A stretch of 64,000 bases of DNA, taken from assembly GCF_030445035.2 (NCBI RefSeq), contig NC_080676.1, forward strand, positions 18,452,940 to 18,516,939, given 5' to 3'. Shown piece by piece: positions 10,814 to 22,851 of the stretch (positions within the stretch are counted from its first letter, which is position 1; every line of letters starts with the position of its first letter). Made by a program: the position numbers and the translations under genes. This stretch comes from Dasypus novemcinctus. Lineage: Eukaryota > Chordata > Mammalia > Cingulata > Dasypodidae. The notes under the pieces were generated by a model. The model saw only the letters and a list, made by a program, of their open reading frames with translations. It had not been told where the DNA came from and ran no database searches.

Positions 10814-11594
10814 GGTTGTTCTATATCTTTTTTTCCTTTTCCCTACTTGTTCCCCTCCCTTTACCCACTCCTGTTTTCTTTCTTCCTTTCTTCTCTTTTT
10901 TTTTTTTTTTTTCTTCTCTCTCTTGTCCCTCATTTTCTTCTTATTTTATTTTATCTTAATTATACAATCGGCGCTGCAGGGACAGCTGGGTTTCCTCATC
11001 CTCTGCTGCCTCATTTCTGTGTGAATTGATTTTGGCTACCTACACTATCCCCTTTCCCCTACATCTTGATATCCCCCATCATCTACTATCTCTCCTATAT
11101 CCCACCTCCCTTTCTTTGATCCCCAAAGTGTCTAACTCTTAATTTCTAATACCTTTGTTTTGTTTTTGGTCTTTTATCCACTCTTGAAACTATTGCCTTT
11201 CTTTTCTCTTTCTCTCTCACACAAAAACAATAGCTTTTTAATTCATACCATATTGCTCCCATATTCAGTCAACTACCTCATTATAGGTACTCTACCTACT
11301 GCTATAACTCTACACAACTTACATGAATCTAATATCCATCCTCCCAGATCTCATATTGTTGCTCTGATAACATTTATCACCAATACTACTTTACACTTTT
11401 TCCTTGCTTACACAATTCCCTTTCCCTGGCCCTAATACTTTCCTTTAAAGTGAACTCAACCAGCAATAAGAAATTAGAATAAGAAGAACAAAGTGACAAA
11501 GAGAAGATATAACACTTACACAAAAACCACAGCTAATTAATCCCCAAGACTAGACAAAGAAGCTAAGGGAACTGATTAAACCCGTCAAGATAAA

Positions 11595-12565
11595 ATGATG
11601 ACCAGACAGCAACAAAAATCTACAAACCAAACCAGTAATCAGGAAAACATGGCTGAATCCAATGAACAAACTAAAAACCAAGAAGGGGAGTAGAACTTTG
11701 CACAAGTAATTAAAGATTTCAGAACATGTATCACCGACAAATTTAATGAAGTAAAGGAAGAGGTTAGCAACATGAAGACAACACTTGGAGGGGAAATTGC
11801 AGACATACACAAAAAGATAACAGATATGATGGGAATGAACACCACAGTTCAAGAAATCAAAAATACACTTGCAGCAAATATCAGCAGACTAGAAGAGGCA
11901 GAGCAGAGAATTAGTGATGTGGAAGACAGTACATCGGAAATCAAATAGATAGTAGAATTGGTCGATAAAAAGATAGAAAAAATCCAGCTAGGATGTAGGG
12001 ACCTGAATGACCATGCAAAACGCTCAAACATACATATTAGAGGCATCCCAGAAGGAGAAGAGAAGGGAAAGGGGTCAGAAGGAGTGTTGCAGGAATAATG
12101 GCTGAAAAATTCCCAAATCTACTGAAAGAGACAGATGTACATATCCAAGAAGCACAGCACACCCCAATTGTCATAAACCCCAACAGGCCCACCCCAAGAC
12201 ATATACTTGTCAAATTATCCAATGCTCAAGACAAAGAGAAAATTCTAAAAGTAGCAAGAGAAAAGAAAACCATCACATACAAGGGAAGCTCCATAAGATT
12301 AAGTGCTGATTTCTCATCTGAAACCATGGAAGCAAGAAAGCAGTGGTATGATACAGTCAAGGTACTAAAAGAAGAAAATTTGCAACCAAGAATACTCTAT
12401 CCAGCTAAACTAGCATTCAAAAATGATGGAGAGTTCAAAATATTCACAGATAAACAGAAACTGAAAGAGTATGCCAACAAGAAACCTCCCCTTCAAGAAA
12501 TTCTAAAGGGAGTTCTGCAGGAAGAAAGGAAAAAGCAGGACAGGCAGAACTGGAGGAGAGTGTAA
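11595..12565 (+). pseudogene. L1 ORF1 (RNA-binding chaperone), broken
   Basis: ORF1 would begin at tandem ATGs at 11595 and 11598 (MTRQQQK...). Reading from 11598 there is an in-frame TAG at 11691 and another at 11946. Both replace CAG in the sibling copy at 38.3-38.6 kb, so they are C-to-T changes. A frameshift near 12090 separates the last 155 codons (12098-12565). The N-terminal half is a charged coiled coil; the middle has 'IHIRGIPEGE' as in the L1 RRM; the C-terminal domain shows RHILVKLSNAQDKEKIL and SADFSSETMEARKQW. In a live L1 this protein trimerises and coats L1 RNA in the cytoplasmic particle. Length (~320 codons) is normal for the family. It is followed after 73 nt by ORF2. Confidence 0.9.
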
Positions 12566-12638
12566 GAGCAACAAAAAAGACAAAAAGAGAAGGGAAAAAC
12601 AAAAAACAAAATATGACAAACACAAGTCCAATCAAAAT

Positions 12639-15600
12639 ATGGATAACACAAATAATTCCTTGAAAGTAATAACACTGAATGTCAATGGATTAAACTCACC
12701 TATCAAAAGATTCAGACTGGGACATTGGATAAGGAAATATGACCCATCTATATGCTGTCTACAAGAGACACATCTTAGACCCAGAGACTCATGGAGGCTG
12801 AAAGTGAATGGTTGGAAAACAATCATACAAGCAAACAATAACCAAAAAAAGGCAGGAGTAGCTATATTAATATCAGACAAAATAGACTTTAAATGTGAAA
12901 CAATTGTGAGAGACAAAGAAGGATACTACATATTAGTGAAAGGGACAATCTGTCAAGAAGATCGAACAATCATAAATATTTATGCTCCTAACAAGGGCGC
13001 CTCTAAATATGTGAGGCAAACGCTGGAAAAACTAAGTGAAAGAATAGATGCAACTACAATTATAGTGGGGGATTTTAATACACGACTATCAACTCTGGAC
13101 AGAACATCTCAAAAGAGAATCACTAAAGAAACAAAATATTTGAACAGTATATTAGAGGAGCTGGATCTAATAGACATATATAGATCATTACACCCAAACA
13201 CAGCAGGATATACATTTTTCTCAAGTGCACATGGATCATTCTCCAAGATAGACCATATGCTAGGCCACAAAGAAAGGCTTAATGAATTCAGAAAAATCGA
13301 AATCATACAAAATAATATCTCTGACCACAGTGGAGTGAAGCTGGAAATTTGCAAGGGCCAGAGGCCCAGATTTCACACCATGATTAGGAAATTAAACAGC
13401 ACACTCTTAGAAAAACAGTGGGTCAAAGAGGAAATCTCAAAAGAAATCAATGACTACCTTGAAACAAATGATAATGATAACACAACATACCAAAATTTAT
13501 GGGATGCAGCAAAAGCAGTACTGAGAGGGAAATTTATAGCCATAAATTCATATATCAAAAAAGAAGAAAGAGCAAAAATTGAAGAACTAACTACACATTT
13601 GGAGGAATTAGAAAAAAAACAACAAAGTAATCCAACAGGAAGAAGAAGGAAGGAAACAACAAAGATAAGAGCAGAACTAAATGAAATAGAAAATAATAAA
13701 GCACTTGAAAAGATAAACAAGACCAAGAGCTGGTTTTTTGAGAAGCTCAACAAAATTGACAAACCTTTAGTGAGACTAACAAAGAAAAAAGAGAGAAGAT
13801 GCAAATACACAAAATAAGAAATGAGAAAGGAGATATCACCACTGACCCCACAGAAATAAAGACTATCATAAGAGGATACTTTGAAAAACTATATTCCAAC
13901 AAAAATGACAATTCAGAGGAAATGGACAAAGTCCTAGAAACACATAAGCAGCCCATATTGACGAAAGAAGAAATTGATGATCTCAACAAACCAATCACAA
14001 GTAAAGAGATAGAATCAGTCATTAAAAACCTCCCAACTAAGAAGAGCACAGGGCCAGACGGCTTCACAGGTGAATTCTACAAAACATTCCAGAAAGAACT
14101 AACACCAATCCTGCTGAAACTATTCCAAAAAATCAAAACCGAAGGAACATTGTCTAACTCCTTCTATGATGCCAACATTACCCTAGTACCAAAGCCAAAC
14201 AAAGACACCACAAGAAAGGAAAATTACAGACCAATTTCTCTAATGAACCTAGACACAAAAATACTTAACAAAATACTTGCTAATCGTATTCAACAACACA
14301 TTAAACAAATTATACATTCACGACCAAGTGGGATTCATTCCAGGTATGCAAGGATGGTTCAACATAAGAAAATCAATCAATGTAATACACCATATAAACA
14401 GATTGAAGGAAAAAAATCACGATTATATCTATAGATGCAGAAAAAGCATTTGACAAAATACAGCACCCTTCCTTGATAAAAACACTCCAAAAGATCGGAA
14501 TACAAGGAAATTTTTTGAACATGATAAAGAGTATATATGAAAAACCTACAGCCAACATTGTTTACAATGGAGAAATCCTAAAATCCTTCCCTCTAAAATC
14601 AGGAACAAGACAAGGATGCCCACTGTCTCCCCTTCTATTTAACATTGTCGTAGAAGTACTTGCTCGAGCACTGAGGCAAGAACCAGATATAAAAGTCATT
14701 CAGATTGGAAAGGAAGAAGTCAAAATTTCATTATTTGCAGATGACATGATCCTATACATAGAAACCCCTGAGAGATCTACAACAAAGCTTCTAGAACTCA
14801 TAAATGAGTTTAGTAAAGTCGCAGGTTATAAGATCAATGTGCAAAAATCAGTAGCATTTCTGTACACCAATAATGAGCAAGATCAGGAGGAAATCAAGAA
14901 ACAAATACCATTTACAATAGTAAATTAAAAAATCAAATATTTAGGAATAAATTTAACTAAAGATGTAAAAAACTTATACACTGAGAACTATACAAGACTG
15001 TTCAAGGAAATCAAAGAAGACCTAAATAAAGGTCTAAATAGTCCCTGTTCATGGATAGGAAGACTAAATATTATTAAGATGTCTATCCTACCAAAACTGA
15101 TCTATACATTCAATGCAATCCAAATAAAAATCAACACAGCCTTCTTTAAGGAACTAGAAAAACTAACTATGAAATTTATTTGGAAAGGAAAGAGGCCCTG
15201 AATAGACAAAGACATATTGAAAAAGAAAAATGAAATTGGAGGAATCACACTTCCTGACTTCAAAACATACTACAAAGCTACAGTAGTGAAAACAGCATGT
15301 TATTGGCATAAGGAGAGACGCACAGACCAATGGAATCGAATTGAAAGTTCTGATATAGAACCTCATATATATAGCTATATAATATTCGATAAAGCCACCA
15401 AACCCTCTCAACTGGGAGAGAATGGCCTATTCAACAAATGGTGCCTGGAGAACTTGATATCCATATGTAGAAGAATGAAAGAGGATTACCGTCTCACACC
15501 TTATACAAAGATCAACTCAAGATGGATCAAAGACCTAAATATAAGAGCCAAGACCATAAAGACCTTGGAAAGCAGTGTAGGGAAACATCTACAGGACCTT

Positions 15601-16457
15601 GTAATAGGAAATGGCTTCACGAATATCACACCAAAAGCACAAGCAGCAAAAGAACAAATAGATAAATGGGACTTCCTCAAAATTAAAGCCTTCTGCACCT
15701 CAAAGGAGTTTGTCAAGAAAGTAAAAAGGGAACCCACACAATGGGAAAAAATATTTGGCAACCATATATCTGATAAGAGACTTATAACTTGCATATATAA
15801 AGAACTCATATATCTTGAAAATAAAAAGATAAACAACCCATTTAAAAAATGGGAAAAAGATTTAAACAGACACTTCTCCAAAGAAGAAATACAAATGGCT
15901 AAAAAGCACATGAAAAAATGCTCCAAATCTCTAGCTATCAGGGAAATGCAAATCAAAACTACAATGAGATACCATCTTATTCCCATAAGTTTGGCAGCTG
16001 TAAAAAAAAAACAGAAGAATACAAATGCTGGAGAGGATGTGGAGAAATGGGAACACTCATCCACTGCTGGTGGGAATGCAGAAGGATCCAACCATTCTGG
16101 AGGACAGTTTGGCGGTTTCTCAAAAAACTAACCATAGATTTGCCATATGACCCAGCAATACCTCTGCTGGGTATATACCCAGCAGAACTGAAAACAAGGA
16201 CACAAACTGATATATGTACACCAATGTTCATAGCAGCATTGTTCACTATCGCCAAAAGTTGGAATCAACCCAAATGCCCATCAACAGATGAGTGGATCAA
16301 TAAAATGTGGTATATACATACAATGGAATACTACTCAGCTTTAAGAACAAATACACTACAAACACACGTGATAACATGGATGAATCTTGAGAACCTTATG
16401 TTGAGTGAAGCAACCCAGGCATTGAAGGACAAATACTACATGACCTCAATGATATGA
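12639..16457 (+). pseudogene. L1 ORF2 (endonuclease-reverse transcriptase), broken
   Basis: The first 390 codons (12639-13817) are open and contain the APE-like endonuclease. LNVNG puts Asn at residue 14, QETH puts Glu at 43, YAP has Tyr at 115, GDFNT gives Asp145 and Asn147, Asp205 lies in KIDH, and SDHS gives His230. These are the positions of the active-site residues in human L1. A frameshift near 13797 leads to 13799-14434 ([20 protein letters not shown]). A second near 14330 leads to the frame with [13 protein letters not shown] and the catalytic FADDM (~14740). In-frame stops follow at TAA 14926-14928 and TGA 15199-15201. A third frameshift in an A-run near 16005 precedes the C-terminal Cys-rich knuckle (CWRGCGEM...HCWWEC). 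The protein normally nicks target DNA and primes reverse transcription there. This copy is inactive. Confidence 0.92.
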
Positions 16458-19309
16458 AATAAGCAAGCTGCCTCAGAGAGCTAGAGACTGGAAGATAGGC
16501 TTACAGGAAATCGGGGGGTGGAGGAAGGATGTGAGCTGACGTCTGCAGGGGTGAAATCTATGATGAGCTGGCGGTAAGTATGAGCACAAAGAAGAGATAA
16601 AATGGGGGCAAGAGGTTGCCTTTGGGTGGGGCTTTGCGGGTTTGAGGGGGGCTGGGGATGGGCGAAGGGGTAATATTGCCCAAAAAATTGGGGGGAGGGA
16701 GGGGCAATATATGAACATAGGAGAGTGTCAGGTGTTGGTGGAGAGTAAAATGCTGAGAAAATTGTATCAAAATATAATTAGGAGGGTTACCTGCTTAGGA
16801 TGCTCGGAGGGGATGGTCTGACGCAGGACAGACTCCTGGGGAATGTCTGAATGCTCATTTTGCCAGGGTGGGTTGTACCATTGGGTAGAGACCCAAGTAG
16901 TGAGAGTGGGGGTGAACCCACATCCTGGGGAGGACTAATGCCATCAAATAGAGGGAACTGTATCTCTCGAGAGAAAGGTTGGCTCCCAGGGCATTAGGGC
17001 AGTTGAGCAAGTCAGGCCCTGAACACTGTTGCAAGTATCTCTGGATGTGGCTTCTCGGGAAATGGAGATTGGCTGTCACTGTGGGCCCCAAGGGGAGGGG
17101 AAAATGGATGTTGAATGGATGGAACCAAGGTAAATGTGGGGGCAAGAGAGGAGTTTCGTGAGAGTACACAAGGATGAATATAAACATGTAGTATTACACC
17201 AAAAACATATAGGGGACGACAGACTAATAATGTAAACCATAATGTAAAACATAGGATAACTAAAAAATTTAGAAAACTGTATATCCTAAAGTATGGACCA
17301 CAATGTAAGCACAGATGTCACCTTGTTCGAAAGCTATTGTCTCGGAGTCTGTACATCAGTTTCAGTAAATATATGAATAAGTTAAAAGATTATCACTGTG
17401 GAAGGGAAAAGGTTTTATGGTGGATGTGTGGGAGTACTGTATATTGTTTATATGAACTACTATGATCTAGGGCTCCTGTGAAGAGAAGCTCAATAATTAG
17501 GAAAAAAGAAAAGAAAAAGATAGGATGTAGAATTTTTCCAAATCAATATGTATTCTATATCTAACCTTTAAACTCATCGCTATATTCCATTTTACTGGTA
17601 AGGGAACCTGGTATTATATTGGGCTTCACTTTTCAGGAAGCTTATGATCACAGAGTGGTTCAACAATGGCAGTGGAGGAATACTGGTATGGGATGTTATG
17701 GACAGGCGATATATGGTTGACAGGGAGTTATACAGGGCATATGTCCAGGGGGCATGGAAATGTTTGGATATACTCATAGTGGAAACAATTAAAAACAACA
17801 GCTGGGGGTGTACTGGATTACTGGCGGGGGGGGGGCCTCTGTTGTGGTCCCTAGGGGACCAGCGGCAGTCCCCCAGGTGCAACGGTAAGGATCAGGAAGG
17901 AATGAGGGTCCAACAGTGAGCCCCTGATACTAATGACTATGCTTGTGAGCCTATACGCCTGAAATAAGAACAAGGCCTAGAGTAGCACTGTGCCTAGGAG
18001 TTCCCTCCTGACAGCCTCTGTGTTACTCAAATGTGGCCAGTCTCGAAGCCAAACTCAGCATGTAAATGCAATGCCTTCCCCCTAGCGTGGGACATGACAC
18101 CGGGGATGAGCCTCCCTGGCACCAAGGGATCACTACCAAGTACCAGCTGATGATGCAACTAGAAAATGACCTTGAATTAAAGGTTCAACCCAGACCAGCA
18201 GAATATCCCTGTCTACATATAATAACAGGAGTTAAAAATGCTGTTTGACCTAAATTAAGGGGGAAATGGAAAGGACAAATGAGTTTATATGGCTATGAGT
18301 CTCTAAAAAAGAGTCTGGAGGTTGTCAGAAGGATTGCCCTTATGCACACCTGAGCAGAGTCTCAGAGACAGATAAAGTAGATACAACCCCAGGTATTGGT
18401 CCTTTTGAGGGCTAAAGAGACCCACAGGTTCTATGGTCATGGCAGATGGGGTTCACTGCCATGTCAGTTGGCCCTTCTTTGGAGCTGGTGTTTCTGTGTG
18501 ATGGAGCTGGACTCAGATGGGATCTCTTTTCACAAGCCTTTCATGCTACTTTACTGGAATTGTAGTTGGTGCTGGGGCTTAAGATATATCTAGGGGATTT
18601 GAATCTCTGGACTGACAATATGATAGCCAGGCCCTGACCTCAACAGACTACATCTCCTACACTCTGATTTATTGGACTTACTCCACTCAGCTAACATGGA
18701 GTTGAAGAATGTCAACCACCACACCATGGAGCCTAGAGTGCCTACAACTGAAAGCAGGAGGATTGCATCCAATATCCATGTGGAATCTAAACCCCCTCTT
18801 GACATAGATGTGTAATGGACACAACCAAGCCAAGGTCCACAGGAAGGAGGAATACAGTAAGGATCAGAGTGGATTTAATGATATTCTATTCATGAACTAT
18901 TGTGGTTAATAATCGAGAAAATGTGGCATTGATGTGGAAAAAGTGGCCATGGTGACTGCTGGGTGCAGGGAAAGGGAGGAAGAGAAGAGATGTGGAGGCA
19001 TTTTCGGGACTTGGAGTTGTCCTGGGTGGTGCCCCAGGGACAATTGCCGGATGTTGTATGTCCTCCCATGGCCCACTGGATGGAACATGGAAAAGTGTGG
19101 GCTATGGTGTGGAACACGGGACATGGGGTGCAGCGATGCCTGGAGATGTACTCACCAGACACAATGGATGTGACATGATGATGGGGGAGAGTGTTATTGG
19201 GTGGGGAGTGATGGGGTGGGGGCGGTGGGGGTGAATGGGGACCTCATATTTTTTTTAATGTAATATCTTTTAAAAAAATGAATAAATTGAGTAGAATTTG
19301 AAAAAAAAA
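16458..19309 (+). other. Unusually long L1 3' UTR with poly(A)
   Basis: About 2.85 kb lie between the ORF2 stop and the A-run. They belong to the element because the same text follows ORF2 in the copy at 39660-43092 (plus), in the 3'-end insertion at 54722-55875 (plus), and in the fragment at 52912-53594 (minus). Landmarks: G-rich tracts at 16510-16700, 'gaacactgttgcaagtatct' (~17021), 'cttccccctagcgtgggacatgac' region (~18075), and 'ttattggactt' (~18670). I see no coding sequence conserved between copies. The two ~70-90 codon frames within it are not shared. Confidence 0.82.
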
Positions 19310-20215
19310 AAGAAATTCGCTTCAAATATAAGGATATCAGCAGGTTTAAAATAAAATAATGCAAAAGCTTATATCATGAAATCATTAATTAAAATAGATC
19401 AGGAGTGGCTATAGTAATATCAGGCAAAATATACTTCAGAGCAAGGAAAATTACCAGAGATAGAATAGGATATTATATATTGATAAAAAGGGTCAATCAA
19501 ACCAAAAGGATGCCATAATTCTCAGTGTGTATGTACAAAACAACAAAGCTGCAAGGTATGTGAAGCAAAAAATTGGTAGCACTAAAAGGAAATATAGAAA
19601 AATCCACAATTATAGTAGGAGACTTCAATACCCTTCTCTCAGAAGTTGATAGAATAACTAGACAGCAATGATATAAAACTCAACAACACCATCAACCAAC
19701 AGGATCTAGTCAACATTTATAGATCATCCCACACAACAATAGCAAAATGTAATATATGCTTTCCCTTTAGGATTGGGAACAAGGTAAGGATATCTGCTCT
19801 CACCTCTCTTATTCAACATAGTGATGAAAGGTCTAGCCAGTGCCATGAGACAAGGAAAGGAAATAAAAAGCACACAGATCAGAAAGGAAGAAATAAAGGC
19901 ACCACTATGACAGGATAGCATGTTTTCCTATGTAGAAAACCCCAAAGAGTTTCAAGAACACATCCTAGAACTAACAAGTGAATTCAGCAATGTGACCTGA
20001 TAATACAGTATTCAATTGTATTTCTATATACTAGCAATGAATATACACAAACATCAAAAGTAAAGATAAAATTTCACAATGAGCAATATCATTAGCCATT
20101 AGGGAAATGCAACTTAAAACCAAAATGAAATATCACTACATACCTATCAGAATAAGTAAAATAAAAAATAGTGAATACCAAATGTAAGTGAGGAGTTATG
20201 CAAACTATATCCTTA
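19310..20215 (+). pseudogene. Old L1 ORF2 remnant, continuation after the young L1
   Basis: Resumes the endonuclease text cut at 9545 ('caggagtggctatagtaatatc' region ~19400, then 'ggagacttcaatacccttctctc' region ~19620, the GDFNT motif). It then jumps to the reverse transcriptase ('gggaacaaggtaaggatatc' region ~19775, decayed TRQGCPLS) and to the C-terminal part ('agccattagggaaatgcaac' ~20095). There are internal deletions and stops throughout. Confidence 0.7.
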
Positions 20216-20638
20216 TACCCCTTTGTCCCCTCACCTTAATGCAGTTCTTGTCACAAATTGCACATTTATACATTATGAGTCAAAAACCACTGCTTTATTA
20301 TATCATTATATTTTAGCATTTTCCTTTTAGAGCCTGTAGGAAGTAAAAACTGGAATTACAAACCAAAAATACATTAGTACTGATATTTATATACTATGTC
20401 ATTACCCTCTCAGACATCTTTATTTCCTCATGTGGTTTTGATCTATTGTCTATTGTTTTTTCTTTCCTGCAGAACTCTCTTTAGTATCTCTCATAGGGCC
20501 AGTCTAGTAGCATTTATGTAAATATTTTTAAAACACCCTATATTATTATATATTGCTTTGGGACAAAGGCACATGTAAAAATATAGCAGTGTGGACAGAA
20601 TAAATAGACAATCTTCAGAGCACAGAAATAGGGAAGGG
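20216..20638. other. Unassigned; possible antisense ancient L1
   Basis: No gene. 'cagaactctctttagtatct' followed by 'catagggccagtct' near 20475 faintly resembles antisense text of very old L1 elements, but I would not assign it. Confidence 0.3.
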
Positions 20639-21113
20639 TGAAAGGATTCAGGAAGCTAATTTTGCTGGGGAAGTCACAGACACAAACTCAGTGGCCATCT
20701 CCTAGCCCTTGCCTGCCCCCACCTATCTCCTTTCCTATTGTTTCAGTATGTTTCCATTATACAGCCCAGGAGACATTACATCTAAAAGGGCCTCTCCATG
20801 ACATGAACCTGGAATCCAGGAACAAGCAACCCCACCTGCTTATCAGGGCAGGAACTCTCATTGGAAGCCCCTGCCCCTGGGTCATATAAATACCCCATCT
20901 TTGGCTGCACAGATTTGCCTCTCCCATCTGACACAAAGTGCGACATGTGGAGCTGCCGTTCACCTACAGTGACCCAAGCAGTTTGGATTCCCAGGGAGAG
21001 AGGCCACAATGGGAACTCTTTCCCTACTCATTTGGACGCTTTGTGCTGTGCAAGTAATAAAATGGTCATTTTCTGAAAGTTTCTATTGTGCCTGAGCCTG
21101 TGTTCCCGTGACA
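20639..21113 (+). mobile_element. Probable endogenous retrovirus solo LTR
   Basis: LTR-like order: TATA-type 'catataaatacccc' (~20883), then 'aataaaatgg' polyadenylation signal (~21056), then a short T-rich and GT-rich U5-like end 'gcctgtgttcccgtgaca'. The left boundary (TG at ~20639) and the TSD are uncertain. No retroviral genes follow. Confidence 0.5.
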
Positions 21114-21814
21114 TATGGTGTAGCAACTTGCTCCACAGTCACAAAAAAGATTTCAAGTATATCTTAATGTGCTTTTCCTAAAAAAAAAAAAAAAAAAATG
21201 AGAATGATAGGATGGAGATGGAGGAGGAAGGATCAGCCTTCAAAAACTGCTTTGAAAGCTGCGCTGTAGGAGTAGCAGAATAGTTGTTCTGGTTTTGGTT
21301 GGCAGTGTCTTTGCATTCCTGAGCCAGGACAGACAGTGGGGAGGGGTAGATCATCTTTCTACCATCTTTTAAGTCAGCAGGTTTTCTGAAACCCAGTGCC
21401 AACATATTCTTGGGACACCAATCATATTTCTCAATCCAATGCTAAAGGTTTTGCAAATAGTGGACATTTCTCCCAGATTCCAGCAATTGAATAATTATAA
21501 TTTACTAGTCTTCACTAATGACTTTCCATCATTTTCTTTGTCTTTTAAGGCATACACATTAGTCAAGTTAGGCTAGGCTATAGTAATAAATAAACACCCA
21601 TATCTCAATGGCTTAACCCAGTGAAGGTTTCTCTCTAGTTCTTGAAAAATCTAAAGGAGATATCCTTGATCAGGAGGTCTCCTGGGTGGTTTTCCTTCAA
21701 GCAGAGAACTCAATTGTCTGGACTTCTTATATCATATAGCTTTACCACCTTCTAGCCATAAGAAAGGAGAAGGAAGAGAGAGGTAGATCGTGAAGGATGT
21801 TTTATGGGCAGGCC
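21114..21814. other. No gene recognised; poly(A)/(T) tract and unique DNA
   Basis: Contains an A17 tract (21181-21197) and otherwise unassigned sequence. 'gccctagtataat'-like text around 21570 is too weak to name. No ORF of interest. Confidence 0.4.
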
Positions 21815-22545
21815 TGGAAGTGGTGTACTTTTTGGTGAGAACACAATTACATGTCGAGGGAGATTCAATAAGATCAAGTGCCAATTTCTCATCAGAAACC
21901 ATGAAGACCAGAAGATGGTGGGATAATATACTTAAAGAATGGAAAGAAAAATATTCGCCACCCAAGAATTCTGCATTCAGCAAAACAGTCTTTCAAAACT
22001 GAGGGAGCGAGTAAGACATTCCCAGATAAACAAAAGCTGAGGGAATTTATCACCACTTTTAAATAATCCCAGCATCGAAGAGGAAGTCCCTTTATGCAAG
22101 TTTTAGGCAGATCTCACAAGCTGCCGCAATAAACAAAGCCTCAAACAAAAGTGCTCCAGGGGGCTCTAGCGATATCCACACCCTATAGGTGAAGCACACA
22201 GCCCCATGAACTCAGCACCCTGTCAGTCAGCCTTATTTTGGAATATATTATAACAGAGTTAGACTCATTTATAATTTCCCTACTCGTGATTCTTCTACCC
22301 CTTTTATTTGAACCTATAATTATCATTATACCCATATAATATCTGCCTCAGAGACTTAAATCTTCAATCTGTTCATATGCCAGTTGAGCCCTAAATCTCA
22401 AGAGTTGCAGCCAACACCTACTCTCCAGTTCTTCAGACTCACCCAGGACAACTAACAAAATGATGGTGATGGACAAATCCCATCCCAAAAAACAGAATAT
22501 CTACAACTGCAAGCAAAACGGTTCCTTACATCTGCAGGATGAGTG
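21815..22545 (+). mobile_element. L1 fragment: ORF1 C-terminus followed by 3' UTR-type text, ORF2 absent
   Basis: 21865-22070 is ORF1 C-terminal sequence (frame 'IRSSANFSSETMKTRRWWDNILKEWKEK', then 'gataaacaaaagctgaggga'). From ~22340 to 22540 the text matches the L1 3' UTR landmarks seen at 54740-54900 ('gagacttaaatctt', 'aactaacaa', 'tctacaactgcaagcaaaa'). No ORF2 sequence lies between. It is either a deleted copy or two fragments. Confidence 0.6.
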
Positions 22546-22745
22546 GATGGTTGCCACTGTGTTGGGAGGGTAGTTCACTAGTATTTACCACAATTTGCCA
22601 GACTCTTCCTTCCACTCTTCTGTGGTTGCTGTACAGTGTTCTATTGGACTTTGGAGTTTCTAAATAGTTGACTCAGATAGTCCCTGCCTATTTGATAGTT
22701 ATTTTGGTGGAGGGGCTAATTCCTGGAGCTTCCTCTTCTGCCATT
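22546..22745 (-). mobile_element. L1 5' UTR-like fragment, minus orientation
   Basis: On the minus strand it reads 'aaaatggcagaagaggaagc' then 'ctccaggaattagccc', typical of the start of an L1 5' UTR. It abuts the plus-strand 3' UTR-type piece, so an inversion or a separate insertion is involved. Confidence 0.5.
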
Positions 22746-22851
22746 TTCCCCTACCACTTGTATGTGGCTTTTTTCTTGATTCAGTTTTCACCCTGTTACT
22801 GAAATTCTTTAAATATTTTCTGGAGCTTTTAGAAAGATGCTTCTGCCAGTT

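Larger units (their letters stand above)
9546..11594 (+). promoter_or_regulatory. L1 5' UTR (internal promoter region)
   Basis: A ~2-kb leader. The first ~900 bases are GC-richer and CpG-containing, with two ~185-bp tandem units; the rest is CT-rich with a (TTG)n run and pyrimidine tracts. By analogy with other mammalian L1s it would hold the RNA polymerase II promoter. The related copy at 36664 shares 'ggggcaagatgg' and 'atctctcctgcaaa' near its 5' end and the CT-rich 3' half. It is inferred from position, not from any mapped start site. Confidence 0.7.
9546..19309 (+). mobile_element. Full-length young L1 (9,764 bp), coding frames broken
   Basis: A complete L1 from a 5' 'ggcgcggggcaagatgg' start to a 3' A-run. 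It is flanked by an 18-nt duplication, aagaagttcacttcagat (9528-9545) and aagaaattcgcttcaaat (19310-19327), with three transitions. The flanking duplication and the restored continuity of the older L1 ORF2 prove it inserted into that older copy. Parts: 5' UTR 9546-11594, ORF1 11595-12565, spacer, ORF2 12639-16457, 3' UTR 16458-19309. ORF1 and ORF2 both carry stops and frameshifts, so the copy is dead. Unusual length comes from the ~2-kb 5' UTR and ~2.85-kb 3' UTR. Confidence 0.92.

Noticed and set aside
10679..11029. 116-codon frame with a poly-Cys run
   Set aside because: It is translation of the (TTG)n and CT-rich L1 5' UTR.
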